DNA of 9,295 nucleotides from the NCBI GenBank assembly GCA_002254895.1, contig NJDF01000033.1:1-9295 (forward strand). The letters run 5' to 3'. The notes below the pieces were generated by a model. It was not told where the DNA came from, did not search any database, and saw only the letters and a list, made by a program, of their open reading frames with translations. A program made the translations under genes and the position numbers. Below are positions 6,536-9,295 of this stretch, in pieces; position 1 is the stretch's first letter; every line of letters starts with the position of its first letter. Source of the DNA: Thermoprotei archaeon ex4572_64 (GTDB lineage: Archaea > Thermoproteota > Thermoprotei > Thermoproteales > Thermocladiaceae).

Positions 6536-7759
6536 ATGAAGTTTCATCGAGTAGTCATTGATGAGAAGAAATGTAGAGATTGTAAGTTCTGTCAATACCT
6601 ATTTAATTGTCCAAGCCCTAATAACTGTATTGGATGTTTAGCATGCGTGTGGGCTTGTCCTTATGAGGCTAGAAAAGTAGTTGAAGTAATTGAAGATAGG
6701 AGAAGGATTAGAATATATGTTGATAGTATTGAATTTGAAGTTCCTGAAAATATAACTGTAGCTAAAGCTTTAGAACTTATTGGTTATAAGTTTAAGGAGC
6801 TTGGAAGTAGAGAACCAAGTCTTGCATGTAGAGTTGGTGGTTGTTGGTCATGCGCTCTAATTATTGATGGTTCTGTTGAGAGAGCATGTATAACACCTGT
6901 AAGGGATGGTATGAAGATATGTACAGATTTTGATAAGTTTGAACCTTTAAGAATTATTCATGGACCTGAACCACATCTTGTTGGTGGTAAAGGTACTCCA
7001 TGGTGGGAAGTTGACTATGTTCATTATGTAGAGTGTGCTATATGGGTTGCTGGTTGTAATTTAAGATGTCCACAATGTCAGAATTATTCAGTAACTTATG
7101 ATAACTCATCAACAGCACTAACAGCTAAAGAAGCAGCTGCTCTCTTAGCTTTATGTCAAAGAGACTACAATACTAAAGGTGTAGCTATTAGTGGTGGTGA
7201 ACCAACAATTAATAGGAGGTGGCTTGTAGAGTTCTTTAAGTGGCTCAAGAAGTATGTTTCTGAGAAAGTTAGAAAACATCTAGATAGTAATGGAACAATA
7301 TTGAAACCAGACTACATTGATGAACTTGTAGAAGCTGGATGTAATGATTTTGGAGTAGAACCTAAATGTCTACATCCTGATACGTACATGAGAATTACAG
7401 GTCTTAATGATAGAGAACTAGCTGTTAAGTATTTAGAAACTAGCTGGAAAGCCATTGAGTACTTGTATGAGAATTACTCAGGTAAAGTGTTTCTAGGCAT
7501 TGGTGTAGTGTATAATAATGCGTTGGTTAGTCTTGATGAAATTGCTGAGGTAGGTAGAAGAATCGTATCTATAGATCCTAATATTCAGGTAACGGTGCTT
7601 GATTACTTTCCAGCATTTAGAAGGAGAAATATTGAGAGACCGAGTGTTCAGGAAATGTTAAGAGTTAAAAAGCTTCTTGAAGATCAGGGATTAAGAAATG
7701 TCATTGTCCAGACAAGGATTGGACATTTCGGTCCTGGTGATAGGAGAGTTCCAAGTTAG
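6536..7759 (+). CDS. Radical SAM protein fused to 2[4Fe-4S] and [2Fe-2S] ferredoxin modules
   Basis: This 407-residue protein joins three redox modules. Residues about 10-45 form a ferredoxin-type region with eight cysteines (13, 16, 19, 25, 31, 34, 37, 41, the last followed by Pro), expected to bind two [4Fe-4S] clusters. Residues about 56-130 look like a beta-grasp [2Fe-2S] domain with Cys98, 103, 106 and 118 in a CX4CX2CX11C pattern, as in SdhB or CoxS-type subunits. From about 160 onward is a radical SAM domain with CX3CX2C at Cys174/178/181 (CNLRCPQC), ISGGEPT (218-224) and SNG (251-253), closest to glycyl-radical-activase-like enzymes. The ATG is 5 nt after the amrS stop with no Shine-Dalgarno site, so translational coupling is likely. 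The built-in ferredoxins probably deliver electrons to the radical SAM cluster (inference). Target and product are unknown; no glycyl radical enzyme lies nearby. Confidence 0.85.
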   Translation: MKFHRVVIDEKKCRDCKFCQYLFNCPSPNNCIGCLACVWACPYEARKVVEVIEDRRRIRIYVDSIEFEVPENITVAKALELIGYKFKELGSREPSLACRVGGCWSCALIIDGSVERACITPVRDGMKICTDFDKFEPLRIIHGPEPHLVGGKGTPWWEVDYVHYVECAIWVAGCNLRCPQCQNYSVTYDNSSTALTAKEAAALLALCQRDYNTKGVAISGGEPTINRRWLVEFFKWLKKYVSEKVRKHLDSNGTILKPDYIDELVEAGCNDFGVEPKCLHPDTYMRITGLNDRELAVKYLETSWKAIEYLYENYSGKVFLGIGVVYNNALVSLDEIAEVGRRIVSIDPNIQVTVLDYFPAFRRRNIERPSVQEMLRVKKLLEDQGLRNVIVQTRIGHFGPGDRRVPS

Positions 7760-7766
7760 GAATAAA

Positions 7767-7776
7767 CTTATTAATA
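7767..7776 (+). promoter_or_regulatory. TATA-like box of carA
   Basis: CTTATTAATA is centred 26 nt before the ATG at 7798, in the 38-nt gap after the radical SAM gene. It suggests that carA has its own leaderless transcript, so a functional promoter seems to remain although the gene is interrupted. Confidence 0.5.
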
Positions 7777-7797
7777 CAGACACCACCCTTTCACGTA

Positions 7798-8106
7798 ATG
7801 TACTTTAGAATTGGCACTTGCAAATATGGTTTAGAGGCAGTACTTATTCTTGAAGATGGTTCTACATATCGTGGTTGTGGTTTTGGTGCTAAGAAGACTA
7901 TTATTGGTGAAGTTGTCTTTACAACATCTATGGTTGGTTATCCGGAAACGCTTACCGATCCTAGTTATGCAGGTCAAATACTAGTCATTACTCATCCATT
8001 AATTGGTAATTATGGTGTAGCTTCTAGAACTTTAAGTTTTAAAGATATACCACTACACTTTGAATCTGAGCTCTCGTTAAAAAACTTCGTGAACGTGGTG
8101 TTATGA
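7798..8106 (+). CDS. carA: Carbamoyl-phosphate synthase small subunit, N-terminal fragment
   Basis: This 102-codon ORF is the N-terminal part of CarA, the glutamine-hydrolysing subunit that feeds ammonia to CarB for arginine and pyrimidine synthesis. Residues 14-74 match the family clearly: [38 protein letters not shown] and [10 protein letters not shown]. Homology continues to HFES near residue 90 (nt 8067). The last dozen codons are out of frame: the same bases in the next frame spell the conserved [11 protein letters not shown] (8070-8102), which normally lies about 45 residues further on. The ORF stops at 8104-8106 in an ATGA overlap with the next ORF. This is therefore one half of a carA gene with an internal deletion whose length is 1 modulo 3, or an assembly artefact. 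The ATG start is supported by the TATA box. By itself the fragment cannot be a working subunit. Confidence 0.82.
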   Translation: MYFRIGTCKYGLEAVLILEDGSTYRGCGFGAKKTIIGEVVFTTSMVGYPETLTDPSYAGQILVITHPLIGNYGVASRTLSFKDIPLHFESELSLKNFVNVVL

Positions 8107-8819
8107 TGGGTATTCTACACGTATATGATCCTAGTGAAGAGGAGCCAAACGCTGATGAGCTTTATGCAAGATTGAAATCAGCACCAAGATATGACGATAT
8201 ATCATTCATTGATTATGTATCACCTAAAGAACCCATTACTCATGGTGATGGAAGAAGGGTTGTTAGCATTCTTGACTGTGGTGTTAAGTATGGTATTGTG
8301 AGAGAATTATTGATGAGAGATTTTAAAGTGACTAGATATCCACCCAATACAAAACCTGAAAGACTTATTGAAGATGCTGTTGGTGTCGTTATTAGTAATG
8401 GTCCTGGAAATCCAGCAATACTAACTAACATCATAAATACCGTGAAAATTCTTACTGAATATAATGTGCCAATACTTGGTATATGTCTTGGACATCAATT
8501 GACAGCACTTGCACATGATGGAAAGACCTTCAAGTTGAGGTATGGTCATAGAGGTTCAAATAAACCTGTGAAGGACTTATTCACAGGTAGATGCTACGTA
8601 ACTACTCAAAATCACGGATTTGCCGTAGATTATGATACTGTAAAGAGAGAGTTCAAGTTATGGTTTGTAAATATTGATGATAAAACCGTTGAAGGACTTG
8701 AACATAAGTATAAACCGATAATTACCGTTCAGTTTCACCCAGAAGCTTCTCCAGGTCCTTTAGATACTTCATGGATATTTGATAAGTTTGTGAAACTTAT
8801 TGAGAAGTCAAGAATTTAA
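8103..8819 (+). CDS. carA: Carbamoyl-phosphate synthase small subunit, C-terminal glutaminase fragment
   Basis: This 238-codon ORF carries the class I glutamine amidotransferase half of CarA. It shows the region after the deletion (MMGILHVYD), [15 protein letters not shown] (55-69), SNGPGNPA (98-105), the nucleophile Cys128 in GICLGHQL (126-133), TQNHGFAV (168-175), and His212/Glu214 in FHPEASPGP (211-219), so the Cys-His-Glu triad is intact. The ATG at 8103 overlaps the previous stop (ATGA), which could permit coupled translation, but family homology in this frame begins earlier, at 8070, right after an in-frame TGA at 8067-8069. Joined with about 90 residues upstream and about 45 missing ones, the full protein would be about 385 residues, normal for CarA. 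No carB follows: the downstream gene is on the opposite strand and the stop is followed by T-rich DNA. Activity as a split protein is possible but doubtful. Confidence 0.82.
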   Translation: MMGILHVYDPSEEEPNADELYARLKSAPRYDDISFIDYVSPKEPITHGDGRRVVSILDCGVKYGIVRELLMRDFKVTRYPPNTKPERLIEDAVGVVISNGPGNPAILTNIINTVKILTEYNVPILGICLGHQLTALAHDGKTFKLRYGHRGSNKPVKDLFTGRCYVTTQNHGFAVDYDTVKREFKLWFVNIDDKTVEGLEHKYKPIITVQFHPEASPGPLDTSWIFDKFVKLIEKSRI

Positions 8820-8848
8820 TTAACTGTTTTAGGGAACTTTTAACTGTT
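8820..8848. repeat. Short direct repeat TTAACTGTT after carA
   Basis: TTAACTGTT occurs at 8820-8828 and again at 8840-8848, a 20-nt period (about two helical turns), in the convergent gap between carA and the minus-strand gene. The TTTT runs at 8827-8830 and 8838-8841 could also serve as a T-rich archaeal terminator for carA. It is short enough to be chance. Confidence 0.3.
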
Positions 8849-8910
8849 GCCACTGACTGATTTCCTTTGTATATTTATCTCTCATTTTCAAGAAACGAGC
8901 AACTTTATGG

Positions 8911-9295
8911 CTAAGCAACTTTCTCAATTAAGTCATGTTCAAGTTTTGCCTCATGTGAACAAAAAGGGCACCATAGATCTTCAAAAAATACTACAACTAC
9001 ATTGCTATTCTTTTCACCAAAGATTAATCCATAACTTTCAAGATTTTCAATAATGTTCTTGAAAGTTGTGATGAGATTTTCTCCCTCTCTTTCAATTATT
9101 CTCCACTCACTCTCTCTAGGATCGTAATACTGTATCTGCAACTTATCTTGACTGATAATCTTCACTATTAAGCTATACTTCAATAATTCTCCAAACCTCC
9201 TGATGAGAGTTGATGATTGATTTGATATTGTAGCTGATGGTTTGGGTGTGGTAATGTTTTGTAGAGGTGATGTGACTTCTTTCTCATACTTAACA
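8911..9295 (-). CDS. Uncharacterised protein, 3' part of a gene cut by the window edge
   Basis: A frame on the minus strand is open from the window edge to the stop at 8911, giving at least 128 codons. A TTG at 9183 could give a 90-codon ORF, but the 37 codons upstream of it are open without a stop, so the true gene most likely starts beyond 9295. The first visible residues, up to about 30, are rich in Ser, Thr, Pro and Asn and read like a linker. A charged alpha/beta region follows with hydrophobic strands (YSLIVKI, NVVVVFFED). A CPFC pair sits only about 20 residues from the C-terminus, in the context of a thioredoxin/DsbA-like strand-CXXC-helix start, but a full thioredoxin fold would need far more sequence after it. 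The family is not recognised. It converges on carA. Confidence 0.6.
   Translation of the reverse strand, partial: VKYEKEVTSPLQNITTPKPSATISNQSSTLIRRFGELLKYSLIVKIISQDKLQIQYYDPRESEWRIIEREGENLITTFKNIIENLESYGLIFGEKNSNVVVVFFEDLWCPFCSHEAKLEHDLIEKVA

Noticed and set aside
8240..8434. Minus-strand ORF inside the CarA glutaminase domain
   Set aside because: It is a shadow of the conserved SNGPGNP region.
8847..9053. Plus-strand 68-codon ORF at the right end
   Set aside because: It overlaps the longer open minus-strand frame, has His/Gln/Phe-rich low-quality composition and no start signal.
8911..9183. 90-codon version of the edge gene starting at TTG 9183
   Set aside because: The frame is open without a stop to the window edge. 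The GGAGGT-like site lies about 11 nt from the TTG, longer than ideal, so a longer gene is more likely, although the short form is not excluded.
1..9295. CRISPR array, tRNA, rRNA, insertion sequence, integrase or attachment site
   Set aside because: I looked on both strands and saw no regularly spaced repeats, cloverleaf-like sequence, transposase or recombinase motifs, or long terminal repeats.

Overview
The window looks like chromosomal DNA from a hyperthermophilic crenarchaeote or other TACK archaeon. It is AT-rich with AGA/AGG-dominated arginine codons. It encodes ribosomal protein S26e (absent from Euryarchaeota) and the archaeal tRNA methyltransferase TrmY. Several genes carry a TATA box about 26-28 nt before the start codon with no ribosome binding site, which indicates leaderless transcripts. 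Closeness to the low-GC Desulfurococcales/Fervidicoccales is inference only. There are no tRNA or rRNA genes, CRISPR arrays or insertion sequences.

Left part (1-1923), minus strand: an Mrp/NBP35-type Fe-S carrier ATPase and an unrecognised protein with a long C-terminal coiled coil, each with its own TATA box. Positions 1819-1923 form a divergent promoter region. Centre-left (1924-3795), plus strand: a D-3-phosphoglycerate dehydrogenase-like protein (SerA type, no ACT domain), followed after 2 nt by a 103-codon unknown ORF and then a 182-codon unknown ORF. The last two may be one gene split by a frameshift. Centre (3796-4794): a 169-nt intergenic stretch with a weak C/D-box-like motif array, then S26e and TrmY with a 2-nt gap, a translation-related pair.

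Centre-right (4822-7759): a flavin-reductase-like split-barrel protein with its own promoter, then the AmmeMemoRadiSam radical SAM enzyme AmrS (TTG start set by a Shine-Dalgarno site). Five nt later comes a second radical SAM protein. Its N-terminus fuses an eight-cysteine 2[4Fe-4S] ferredoxin module to a CX4CX2CX11C [2Fe-2S] module, so one chain may hold four Fe-S clusters. This redox/radical operon is the most unusual part of the window.

Right end (7760-9295): carA, the small subunit of carbamoyl-phosphate synthetase, has a promoter and an intact glutaminase catalytic centre. However, an apparent internal deletion of about 45 codons, with a frame change, has split it into two ORFs overlapping at ATGA. 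carB does not follow. A minus-strand gene of unknown function, running off the right edge, closes the window.
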